Below, one piece after another: positions 6,098 through 11,794 of a DNA stretch of 11,794 bases (the stretch's first letter is position 1; every line of letters begins with the position of its first letter). The stretch covers positions 1 to 11,794 of the forward strand of contig JAJZKH010000014.1 of NCBI GenBank assembly GCA_021850955.1. The letters run 5' to 3'. The notes beneath the pieces are model-generated. The model searched no databases. It was not told the origin of the DNA and saw only the letters and a program-made list of their open reading frames with translations. The DNA comes from Microcaldota archaeon (GTDB taxonomy: Archaea > Micrarchaeota > Micrarchaeia > Micrarchaeales > CABMGC01). The translations under genes and the position numbers were made by a program.

Positions 6098-7321
6098 TTA
6101 AATCTTAAGATTATCTTTTATGCTCTCAACAGCTTCAACAATATTTTCTCTATGTCCAAAAGCACTGATTCTAAAGTAACCTTCTCCGGAAGGACCAAAA
6201 CCTGCTCCTGGAGTTATTACTACATGCGCTTCAGAGAGCATCTGATCAAAGAACTCCCATGATTTGATTCCATTGGGAGTCTTGACCCAGAGATATGGAG
6301 CATTAACTCCTCCATAAACCTCAAAGCCTTTTTTAATCAATCCTTCTCGGATTATATGTGCATTTTCCATATAATACTCAATTATTTTTTGATTTTCTTT
6401 AATTCCATCTTCAGTAAGTGCGGCAAGCCCTCCCTCCTGGGCTATATTCGATGCTCCATTAAACATGGTTGTCTGCCTTCTATTCCATAATGCGTTTATT
6501 TTTCCTATGGGTGCATCTTCAGCAACTAATGATTTAGGAACAATAGACCATCCTAATCTAACTCCTGTAAAACCAGCACTCTTAGAGAAGCTGCTAATCT
6601 CTATTGCACAACTTTCGGCTCCTTCTATCTCATAGATGCTCTTAGGCAATGTTTTATCTACAATATATGAAGAATAAGCAGAATCAAAGATTATCACTGC
6701 TTTATTCTTTATTGCGTATTCAACAAAACTCTTAAGCTGGTCTTTAGTAGCAACTGCTCCAGTAGGATTATTTGGGCTGCATAAATAAATCAGATCAACC
6801 TTTTCTTTAGGAACTTCAGGAAAGAAGCCATTCTCTTCATTGCATGGCATATAATATATTTTATCGTAAACTATTGCGTTGGCTCTTCCGGTATGGCCTC
6901 CTATTACGTTGCTATCTACGTAAACTGGGTATGCTGGATCTTGTACGGCTATCTTGCTTGAGGCACTGAAGATTGATTGTATGTTGGCCGAGTCGGGCTT
7001 GGCTCCATCGCTTACGAAGACCTCCTCGCTCTCCAAGCTTATGCCTAATCTAGCGTAGTTCTCACAGATGGCTTTCCTCAGCCTTGAATCTCCTTGCTCA
7101 TCTCCATAACCTGTATATGTTTTAACATCAGCAAGTTTAGCCACACCCTCCGATAAGCCTCTTATAACACTAGGCGCCAACGGCTCTGTTGTATTTCCGA
7201 TTCCTAACTTCAAGACTTTAACGCCCTGATTCTTCTCCGTAAAACTCTTCGTTCTTCTTGCTATCTCAGGAAAGAGGTAACTAGAAGCTAACTTATCATA
7301 ATTTTCATTGATCTTTGCCAT
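6098..7321 (-). CDS. dapL: LL-diaminopimelate aminotransferase
   Basis: A 407-residue fold-type I PLP aminotransferase. It converts tetrahydrodipicolinate and glutamate to LL-diaminopimelate in one step, bypassing the acylated intermediates. Diagnostic elements are present: KLGIGNTTEP (38-47), YTGYGDEQG (69-77), SPNNPTGA (182-189), the PLP-stabilising D213SAY216, the Schiff-base lysine K247 in SFSKSAGFTGVRLGW, and GFGPSGEGYFR384ISAFG, which supplies the carboxylate-binding arginine. Length matches the family. ATG 7321 is preceded at the right distance by GGAGGG (7329-7324), and a TATA-like box lies at 7355-7362. It is the first gene of a tight operon with lysA and lrp. Oddity: roughly residues 80-145 are encoded with much higher GC and C/G-ending codons than the rest of the gene. 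Confidence 0.95.
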   Translation of the reverse strand: MAKINENYDKLASSYLFPEIARRTKSFTEKNQGVKVLKLGIGNTTEPLAPSVIRGLSEGVAKLADVKTYTGYGDEQGDSRLRKAICENYARLGISLESEEVFVSDGAKPDSANIQSIFSASSKIAVQDPAYPVYVDSNVIGGHTGRANAIVYDKIYYMPCNEENGFFPEVPKEKVDLIYLCSPNNPTGAVATKDQLKSFVEYAIKNKAVIIFDSAYSSYIVDKTLPKSIYEIEGAESCAIEISSFSKSAGFTGVRLGWSIVPKSLVAEDAPIGKINALWNRRQTTMFNGASNIAQEGGLAALTEDGIKENQKIIEYYMENAHIIREGLIKKGFEVYGGVNAPYLWVKTPNGIKSWEFFDQMLSEAHVVITPGAGFGPSGEGYFRISAFGHRENIVEAVESIKDNLKI

Positions 7322-7323
7322 AT

Positions 7324-7329
7324 CCCTCC
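7324..7329 (-). promoter_or_regulatory. Strong Shine-Dalgarno site of dapL
   Basis: Read on the minus strand this is GGAGGG, two bases before the ATG at 7321. The spacing is short, but the site is the strongest purine-rich match upstream of any leftward gene here. It supports both the chosen start and a transcript with a leader. Confidence 0.6.
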
Positions 7330-7354
7330 ACTTTGTTAACTTTATTCCTTTATT

Positions 7355-7362
7355 TATTTATA
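7355..7362 (-). promoter_or_regulatory. TATA-like box for the dapL-lysA-lrp operon
   Basis: TATAAATA on the minus strand, 34 bases before the dapL ATG. At normal archaeal spacing transcription would begin near 7332, just ahead of the ribosome site. Another AT-rich box (TTTTTATATTTAG, about 7399-7411) could give a longer leader. Confidence 0.4.
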
Positions 7363-7382
7363 GATTATGTAGAATGATTACG

Positions 7383-7394
7383 AACTTCGAAATT
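7383..7394. promoter_or_regulatory. Imperfect palindrome upstream of the dapL TATA box
   Basis: AACTTCGAAATT is symmetric except for one base pair and centres on TTCGAA, about 30 bases upstream of the proposed TATA box. That is where an Lrp-type activator could sit. A CTAAATAT repeat occurs at 7399-7406 and 7423-7430. Binding by the operon's own Lrp protein is a guess. Confidence 0.25.
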
Positions 7395-7450
7395 TAAACT
7401 AAATATAAAAATTATTTAATACCTAAATATTTTTGTAAAAAAGAAAGCAT

Positions 7451-7999
7451 TCAAAGTTTCATGAACATGATGACTTCATCATCATAGCCATTCTTGTATC
7501 TAATTCTTTTAGGAAAAATCCCGACATCTTTAAATCCAATTGATCTGTAAAGATGCAAGGCTCTATGGTTCTTTGAGAAAGCTGCAATATGAAGGAGTTT
7601 TAATTTTCGTTTCTTAGCTTCTTTTATAATTTTATTCAGCATTATTCTGCCTAACCCCAAATCTCTATATCCATTAACTATGCCCATTCCTATCGTTCCT
7701 AAATGACTTTCTTTATGTTTTCCTATACTTAAATTCACCATTCCTATAGCATGATAATCAATCTCCGCTACAAATGTAATAAGGGGTCCTTCTTTAATTG
7801 TTTTAATTTCATTCATGAGCCATTTCTTCTCATCTTTCTTATTCATTTTTTTATCTAGGAGAATCATAGCATCTTCATCAACTAAACTATTTATATACTT
7901 GAGAAGATCATTGAGATCCGAGATCTTAGGCGTTCTCAAAATAACAGTTCTTCCATCTCTCAACGAATATTCCTCTGGCTCATATCTATAAGTCTTCAT
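7451..7999 (-). CDS. GNAT-family N-acetyltransferase
   Basis: A soluble acetyl-CoA-dependent acetyltransferase of 182 residues. It shows GNAT motif A with the pyrophosphate loop R112-D-L-G-L-G117 after MGIVNGY, and motif B as N144HRALHLYRSIGF156, the common N..A...Y...GF signature. The acceptor (protein N-terminus, amine or antibiotic) cannot be predicted. The frame extends to a TTG at 8008 (three more residues), but ATG 7999 is preferred. A clean TATA box (8025-8033) places the transcript start near 8001-8003, which would leave the TTG outside the mRNA and make the gene almost leaderless. It is 129 bases upstream of dapL on the same strand but has its own promoter and probably forms a separate unit. 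Confidence 0.85.
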   Translation of the reverse strand: MKTYRYEPEEYSLRDGRTVILRTPKISDLNDLLKYINSLVDEDAMILLDKKMNKKDEKKWLMNEIKTIKEGPLITFVAEIDYHAIGMVNLSIGKHKESHLGTIGMGIVNGYRDLGLGRIMLNKIIKEAKKRKLKLLHIAAFSKNHRALHLYRSIGFKDVGIFPKRIRYKNGYDDEVIMFMKL

Positions 8000-8024
8000 T
8001 TTACTCAATATTTTAATGAAAGAA

Positions 8025-8033
8025 GTATATAAG
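8025..8033 (-). promoter_or_regulatory. TATA box of the acetyltransferase gene
   Basis: CTTATATAC on the minus strand, with its centre about 29 bases before ATG 7999. This is close to ideal archaeal spacing and predicts a leaderless or near-leaderless transcript. Confidence 0.55.
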
Positions 8034-8155
8034 AAACTATTCTACTAAGGACTTTAAGTAAATTAAAACTAATAAAAACTTTAATTTAAAAACAAAGATC
8101 TAAATCAAAAGAATAAATAAAGATATTACTCAATAATTTTATAGTCTGTGATAAA

Positions 8156-8725
8156 ATGAACAAATTTATTCCAATCGGCATTGTAATTCTGATAATATTA
8201 ATTATATCCACTGTTTTTCTTTTAGGTTCTCCTAAAAATATTACTTCAACTTCAACTACCTCCGTTAACTCAACTACAACATATCTGTTAAGAGTTACTA
8301 ATAACCAAATTAACAGTTCAAATACCTCTGCAATACCATCTCCGCCACCATTGCCAAATCCTACAACTTCAACAAATACTACTGCAACACAGTCAAATCA
8401 AACGCTATTCAATCAATCAAGTTATTATCCATACTCGTACTTAATTGCACCAGGCAATATGTCTGCAAGCGCTAAACAAGCATTTACTGGCCATACTTTT
8501 AATGGAATTCTTAATCAAAACGGATCAGAATCAATTAATATCACTATTGCCTTAAATGGAAAAGTAGTTTCATTGTTATTGCCTAATAATTATAAATTAT
8601 ACTTCATAGAAAAGATAACAAGCGATGACACTACTGTTTCAAATAGCGATTACAGCACTCTTGATGATTCATTGGTTGTTGTAAATGCAACTGGTTACAT
8701 TGTACAAGTTTATTCACAAGTATAA
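8156..8725 (+). CDS. Membrane-anchored extracellular protein, Thr/Ser/Asn-rich
   Basis: 189 residues of unknown function. Residues 5-23 form one strongly hydrophobic helix after MNKF, reading as an N-terminal anchor or uncleaved signal. Residues 25-90 are a low-complexity stretch of Thr, Ser, Asn and Pro, including PSPPPLPNP. Residues about 92-189 look like a compact beta-rich domain (SINITIALNGKVVSLLLP, KLYFIEKI, SLVVVNATGYIVQVYSQ). I count eleven N-x-S/T sequons (Asn 28, 38, 53, 56, 74, 81, 86, 101, 122, 128, 177), which points to a glycosylated surface protein. No catalytic motif or cysteine is present. ATG 8156 follows GTGAT (8148-8152), an archaeal-type ribosome site, and an AATAAATAAAGAT box lies about 35-45 bases upstream. 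A stem-loop follows the stop. A small pilin-like or pseudopilin role was considered, but no type IV leader cleavage site is evident. Confidence 0.75.
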   Translation: MNKFIPIGIVILIILIISTVFLLGSPKNITSTSTTSVNSTTTYLLRVTNNQINSSNTSAIPSPPPLPNPTTSTNTTATQSNQTLFNQSSYYPYSYLIAPGNMSASAKQAFTGHTFNGILNQNGSESINITIALNGKVVSLLLPNNYKLYFIEKITSDDTTVSNSDYSTLDDSLVVVNATGYIVQVYSQV

Positions 8726-8730
8726 TCTCG

Positions 8731-8753
8731 CTTGTTTTCATGAAGTAAACAAG
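8731..8753 (+). terminator. Stem-loop after the surface-protein gene
   Basis: CTTGTTT (8731-8737) and AAACAAG (8747-8753) form a perfect 7-bp stem with a 9-base loop, five bases after the stop at 8725. No long T run follows, so this may instead be an mRNA-stabilising element or a chance inverted repeat. Confidence 0.35.
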
Positions 8754-8800
8754 AAACAAATACCTTAAATAACTTTAACTCAATTTATTTTCAGAGTAAT

Positions 8801-9406
8801 ATGCAATTCACAATTGATCAAGGATCAAAGATTGTAAAAGCTGCAAGACATGCGATTGAGTTATATTTAACTGTACCTAATTTTGACAGAAAGGTTGTTG
8901 AGAATACGATAAAAGAATTTAACCATAAATTAGGCGTCTTTGTAACAATAATGCATTATCCAACAAATACATTGAGGGGTGAGATGGGTTTTATTGAACC
9001 TAAAGAATCTTTGAGCAAAGCAGTAATTGATTCTGCAATAGCAGCTGCCGCTGAAGATAAGCGTTTTGTTCCAGTATCTCATATGGAATTTGAACACATG
9101 GTTATTAACGTAGCACTTATCGATAAACCCGTTGCTATACCAGAATCTACAGAAATTGGCATTAAGAATATCATTAAACTTGGAAGAGACGGACTTATTT
9201 TGAAATATGGCTATCATGAATCTCTTCTTTTTCCAAATGTTCCAATAGAAAATAAGTGGTCAAAAGAAAAATACTTAGATAATTTATGCATAAAAGCAGG
9301 ATTAAAAGAACACGTATGGAAGACAGGCCAAGCAAAAATTTATACGTTCACTGCACAGATCTTCCAAGAAAAAGAACCACGCGGCGATATAGAAGAAGTA
9401 AAATAA
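8801..9406 (+). CDS. AMMECR1-domain protein, full length
   Basis: 201 residues, normal for the archaeal AMMECR1 family. The N-terminal part MQFTIDQGSKIVKAARHAIELYL is followed by LRGEMGFIEP (58-67) at the family's hallmark LRGCIG position. Then come an Ala-rich helix (SAIAAAAEDKRF), a run of strands to KLGRDGLILKYG, and SLLFPNVPIENKW...LCIKAGL..HVW (141-173), matching the conserved C-terminal region. The Cys of LRGCIG is Glu here. The biochemical function of the family is unsettled. ATG 8801 follows a CTTAAATA box (8764-8771) at a distance suggesting a very short leader. A partial paralogue of the first 40 or so residues is at 3420. It converges on the CYTH gene with a hairpin between them. 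Confidence 0.9.
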   Translation: MQFTIDQGSKIVKAARHAIELYLTVPNFDRKVVENTIKEFNHKLGVFVTIMHYPTNTLRGEMGFIEPKESLSKAVIDSAIAAAAEDKRFVPVSHMEFEHMVINVALIDKPVAIPESTEIGIKNIIKLGRDGLILKYGYHESLLFPNVPIENKWSKEKYLDNLCIKAGLKEHVWKTGQAKIYTFTAQIFQEKEPRGDIEEVK

Positions 9407-9429
9407 ATAAACTTATTATTAAATTGAAG

Positions 9430-9448
9430 CGATTTTAGTTAAAAATCG
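9430..9448. terminator. Inverted repeat between convergent genes (candidate bidirectional terminator)
   Basis: CGATTTT (9430-9436) and AAAATCG (9442-9448) form a 7-bp stem with a 5-base AGTTA loop in the 46-base gap between the AMMECR1 and CYTH stops. The T and A runs in the arms would give a T-rich transcript end on either strand, which suits archaeal termination. Confidence 0.45.
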
Positions 9449-9452
9449 AACC

Positions 9453-9995
9453 TCAAAAACTCAAATCTCCCATATCCATACCTTTTTGTCCATACTTCTC
9501 AAAGATTCCTGCAAGATTCGTATTTCCTATATTTTCCCCTTTAATTTGAAGTTTATCTATGACGCTTTTTATCTTTTCTTCGCTTTCGCCTTCAAGTTCT
9601 AAAAATTTAGGTATTTTTGGCCATGTGCATATAGCTATCTCAACTTCATCATACATCCACTTTTCTATCTTTGTTTCTTGTTTATACGGTAGAACTCCTT
9701 TCCATAATTTTAATAGAATCTTTACTGTCTTTTCAAAATCAGATACGAAGACCTCAATTTCTTCTGTGTTGCCAAGTCCCTTTATTTTATTATCTCTATG
9801 TTTCCATGTTAATGTTGTTTTTTTACCGTCAGTTCTAACTCTAAAAAATTCATCTTGATCAGAAGGATAAGGTATAACATCAAATACAAATCTTCTTAAT
9901 AAATGTTCACCATAATATTTTGCACTAACTTTCTCTAAATTTTCTCTAAGGTCTTTTTCATCAAATTCAAGTATCTTTGTTTCTATTTCTTTCAT
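9453..9995 (-). CDS. CYTH-domain protein (CyaB/thiamine-triphosphatase superfamily)
   Basis: A 180-residue triphosphate-tunnel enzyme. The N-terminal E3-I-E5-T-K7 motif opens the CYTH fold. FFR52VR54TDG, LTWK65, EEIE (78-81), KQETKIEKW and FLE133LEGE137 supply the alternating basic and acidic residues that line the tunnel and bind triphosphate and metal. Family members include class IV adenylate cyclases, thiamine triphosphatases and inorganic triphosphatases. Archaeal members are often annotated as cyclases, but activity on triphosphate is as likely, and the sequence does not settle it. It lies four bases after the Nudix gene and is the second gene of that operon. ATG 9995 aligns with the family start. 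Convergent with the AMMECR1 gene. Confidence 0.87.
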   Translation of the reverse strand: MKEIETKILEFDEKDLRENLEKVSAKYYGEHLLRRFVFDVIPYPSDQDEFFRVRTDGKKTTLTWKHRDNKIKGLGNTEEIEVFVSDFEKTVKILLKLWKGVLPYKQETKIEKWMYDEVEIAICTWPKIPKFLELEGESEEKIKSVIDKLQIKGENIGNTNLAGIFEKYGQKGMDMGDLSF

Positions 9996-9999
9996 AAAA

Positions 10000-10776
10000 C
10001 TACTTCTTAATGTTTTTTTGATAATTAATTGCGTATTCTAAATACTTTTTATGCCTTGCAAGAGGTAATAACTTATATGCGTCTGAGATGCTAAACCATT
10101 CTCCAGAAATAAACATTTCCTTAGCACTTGAATCATTAAAACTTATCTTATTTCCTTCTTCAGCTTCTGTAATAAAAAGGTCATATCTTCCTATTCGTAT
10201 CTTCCAAACTTCTACGCCGTTAAATTGTACTAAGTAATAAGGTACTTTTATATGTATTTTTTTAAGGACTTTGAAATCTTTCACTCCAGATTCTTCATAG
10301 GTCTCTCGTTTTAATGCATCTAATTCACTCTCACCTTCTTCAATTCCTCCTTGAACAAAACTATATCCCCAACCTGGTGATCTTCTCTTTAAAAGCAATA
10401 CTTTATCATGATTTTTATTCAAAATTACGTTTGCAACTCCTTTTCTTATCTTTGCCTTTAATTTTCCATTGTTATACAATACTACTGCTTTTATTCCATT
10501 AATTGCACTTTTATTGAATTTTCCACTATAATAAAATTCAAAATCTGAAACAATATCAGAATTTTTGCTATATGTCTTTAGCTTAATCAACAACACACTC
10601 ATTATTTTATTTTTTACGGCACGTTTTGTAACTTCTTCATCATCGCTGACTATAACATCTTTATTTTTAAGTTCTTCCCACTTTATATTCTTTTTTTCAA
10701 TAAATTTTGCATCGAGTCTTAATCTTTTAAATTTTAAATAATTCTTTCTATCCTTTTCAATTATAACATAAAGCAT
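10000..10776 (-). CDS. Nudix hydrolase with a ~110-residue N-terminal extension
   Basis: 258 residues. The Nudix domain begins near 113 (VANVILNKNHDKVLLLKRR). A complete Nudix box lies at 143-165: Gly143, Glu149, then R157-E158-T-Y-E161-E162-S-G164-V165, which bind the metal and diphosphate. SFVQGGIEEGE before it resembles dinucleoside-polyphosphate and RNA-cap hydrolases, but the substrate is not assignable. The first 110 residues (MLYVIIEKDRKNYLKF...) are alpha/beta, rich in Lys, and match no domain I know; they may select the substrate. The gene is upstream of the CYTH gene by four bases, so both triphosphate or diphosphate enzymes are made together. ATG 10776 lies about 20 bases after a TTTATAATAT box, suggesting a short leader. 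Confidence 0.85.
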   Translation of the reverse strand: MLYVIIEKDRKNYLKFKRLRLDAKFIEKKNIKWEELKNKDVIVSDDEEVTKRAVKNKIMSVLLIKLKTYSKNSDIVSDFEFYYSGKFNKSAINGIKAVVLYNNGKLKAKIRKGVANVILNKNHDKVLLLKRRSPGWGYSFVQGGIEEGESELDALKRETYEESGVKDFKVLKKIHIKVPYYLVQFNGVEVWKIRIGRYDLFITEAEEGNKISFNDSSAKEMFISGEWFSISDAYKLLPLARHKKYLEYAINYQKNIKK

Positions 10777-10853
10777 AAACCCACAATATTATATTATAAA
10801 ATAAATTATTAAATTTATTGATAGTTTATCTAAAAATAAAACATATCAGACAA

Positions 10854-11381
10854 TTACAAAAGTTCATTCAGTAATTTGTTTAATTTCTCTTCATATCCCG
10901 CATAAGCTTGAGTTTTTATTATCTTTTTTAAGAATTCTTCAAAATCTGATTCTATAACTTCAATTTTTTCTCTAGGTTCAAGTTTCTGCTCTGAAATCTT
11001 TTTGCAATCTTTTGCTAAAAATAAATATGAATAAAATTCTATTCTTGGCATCTTCAAAACATCTACAACTTCTAAAAGTTGCCAATTTTCTGAAGAAAAA
11101 CCACTCTCTTCCAATAATTCTCTCTTTGCAGCAGATAACGGTTCTTCTCCATTCTCAATTCTACCGCCTAAAAGATTATAAAATGAAGTTCCATTAGGTT
11201 CGTATTCTTTTGCAAAGATAATTTTTTTATTTGAAACAGCAATTATCCTAACAGTACTTTTTCTCTTAATTCCCTCAAAAATCTCTTCCGATCCATTAGG
11301 TAATTTTTCTTTCCAATGATATATACCCCAAATCTTTCCACTAAAGACTACTTTGGCATCATCAGGAATCTTTGAGTTCAT
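10854..11381 (-). CDS. Nudix hydrolase, ADP-ribose pyrophosphatase-like
   Basis: 175 residues. A short N-terminal beta region (VVFSGKIWGIYHWKEKLPNG) resembles the dimerisation segment of ADP-sugar pyrophosphatases. It is followed by the core strand TVRIIAVSNKKIIFAKEY and a perfect Nudix box at 73-94 (G73, E79, R87-E88-L-L-E91-E92-S-G94). The strand after the box is VVDVLKMPRIEFYSYLFLAKDC. The ADP-ribose or NDP-sugar preference is inferred from layout; 8-oxo-dGTP type activity is also possible. Its stop is 77 bases from the start of the other Nudix gene on the same strand, but that gene has its own promoter-like sequence, so they are probably separate units. It is divergent from dinB across a 67-base gap. 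Confidence 0.87.
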   Translation of the reverse strand: MNSKIPDDAKVVFSGKIWGIYHWKEKLPNGSEEIFEGIKRKSTVRIIAVSNKKIIFAKEYEPNGTSFYNLLGGRIENGEEPLSAAKRELLEESGFSSENWQLLEVVDVLKMPRIEFYSYLFLAKDCKKISEQKLEPREKIEVIESDFEEFLKKIIKTQAYAGYEEKLNKLLNELL

Positions 11382-11448
11382 TACAATCCTCTATTATTCT
11401 AAAATGATTATTTAAATTTCTTAATATATTTATAATTACTGTGCGTAA
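11382..11448. promoter_or_regulatory. Divergent promoter region of Nudix and dinB genes
   Basis: A 67-base, very AT-rich gap between two outward-reading genes. TTTAAATT (11411-11418) is placed to start a dinB transcript near 11441, and TTAATATATTTATAA (11421-11435) offers alternatives. There is no clear ribosome site before dinB, which fits a near-leaderless message. No strong operator palindrome was seen. Confidence 0.4.
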
Positions 11449-11794
11449 ATGCGTTTTATACTTTTAATAGATATGGATTACTTCTTTGCAGCATGCGAGG
11501 AGTTAAAAGATCCTAAACTCAAAGAAAAGCCGATTGCGGTAGTTACAGATACATACAGAGAAGGGAGCAAAGGAGTTATAATGACTTGCAATTATGCTGC
11601 AAGAAAGTTTGGAGTAAGGAGTGGCATGCCTGCATCAACAGGTCTTAATCTATGTAAAGATTTACTTTTAATAAAAGAAGATTTTAAATTTTATGAAGAA
11701 AAGTCAAAAGAGGTTTTTAAGCTAGTAAGAGAAGTTGCAGATAAGATAGAAGAAGTAAGCATAGATGAAGCGTATGTAGATATTACGGAGAAAG
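11449..11794 (+). CDS. dinB: Y-family DNA polymerase IV (Dpo4/DinB-like), 3' partial
   Basis: 115 codons before the window edge. It begins MRFILLIDMDYFFAACEE: D8 and its follower D10 match the first catalytic Asp of Dpo4 (D7), and F13 sits at the steric-gate position that excludes ribonucleotides (Tyr12 in Dpo4, Phe13 in E. coli DinB). KGVIMTCNYAARKFGVRSGMP (48-68) is the conserved YxAR.GV..GMP nucleotide-binding stretch. SID106E107AYVD supplies the other two metal ligands. The enzyme copies past damaged bases. The fingers, thumb and little-finger domains, and any PCNA-binding tail, lie beyond the window. ATG 11449 is the first residue that fits family alignments. The next gene back is a divergent Nudix hydrolase. 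Confidence 0.93.
   Translation, partial: MRFILLIDMDYFFAACEELKDPKLKEKPIAVVTDTYREGSKGVIMTCNYAARKFGVRSGMPASTGLNLCKDLLLIKEDFKFYEEKSKEVFKLVREVADKIEEVSIDEAYVDITEK

Noticed and set aside
7322..7450. Lysine riboswitch upstream of dapL
   Set aside because: The 129-base gap lacks the long multi-helix structure and conserved core of the L-box, and the likely transcript start leaves almost no leader.
8737..8744. TTCATGAA palindrome as an operator for the AMMECR1 gene
   Set aside because: It is only eight bases, lies inside the loop of the stem-loop at 8731-8753, and is expected by chance in AT-rich DNA.

Overview
The window looks like an AT-rich, gene-dense archaeal chromosome segment. The protein families point to archaea: the end of a KaiC/RAD55-like ATPase, a UbiA prenyltransferase beside a geranylgeranyl-reductase-family flavoprotein, AMMECR1-domain proteins, a small Lrp/AsnC regulator, a CYTH protein, a Dpo4-like Y-family polymerase and a one-helix-anchored protein rich in N-glycosylation sequons. 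TATA-like boxes lie about 25-35 bases before several starts, and some genes look leaderless or nearly so. Small intergenic gaps and short proteins would suit a DPANN-type or other small-genome archaeon, but the lineage cannot be fixed from this sequence alone.

Layout. 1-2262 (+): the 3' end of a KaiC-like ATPase, a 374-residue protein that I read tentatively as two V4R-like halves, and a UbiA-family prenyltransferase whose start overlaps the preceding stop. 2259-3278 (-): a flavin-dependent geranylgeranyl-reductase-family enzyme, converging on the UbiA gene with overlapping stop codons. 3420-4228 (+): a 72-residue stand-alone copy of the AMMECR1 N-terminus, translationally coupled to an HD-domain protein whose HD motif reads His-Asn. 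4229-4406: a convergent gap holding a 27-bp direct repeat with a 31-bp period. 4407-7321 (-): the lysine operon dapL-lysA-lrp. 7451-7999 (-): a GNAT acetyltransferase. 8156-8725 (+): an anchored extracellular Thr/Ser/Asn-rich protein. 8801-9406 (+): a full-length AMMECR1 protein. 9453-10776 (-): a Nudix hydrolase followed by a CYTH protein as a two-gene operon. 10854-11381 (-): a second Nudix hydrolase. 11449-end (+): the start of a DinB/Dpo4-like translesion polymerase, cut by the window edge.

How the genes work together. dapL and lysA supply the last steps of lysine synthesis from tetrahydrodipicolinate by the LL-aminotransferase route. DapF epimerase and the dapA/dapB steps are not in this window. 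The adjacent Lrp-type gene is a natural candidate for local, possibly lysine-responsive, control. UbiA plus the reductase form a plausible isoprenoid transfer-and-saturation pair. The two Nudix enzymes, the CYTH protein and DinB share a theme of nucleotide-pool cleaning and damage tolerance, though only Nudix+CYTH are clearly co-transcribed.

No tRNA, rRNA, CRISPR array, insertion sequence or replication origin was recognised. No gene-free stretch reaches 300 bases; the longest gap is 4229-4406. The most unusual items are the mini-AMMECR1/HD(HN) pair, the V4R-like/KaiC pair, the tandem repeat at 4309-4366, and a patch of high GC and altered codon use inside dapL.
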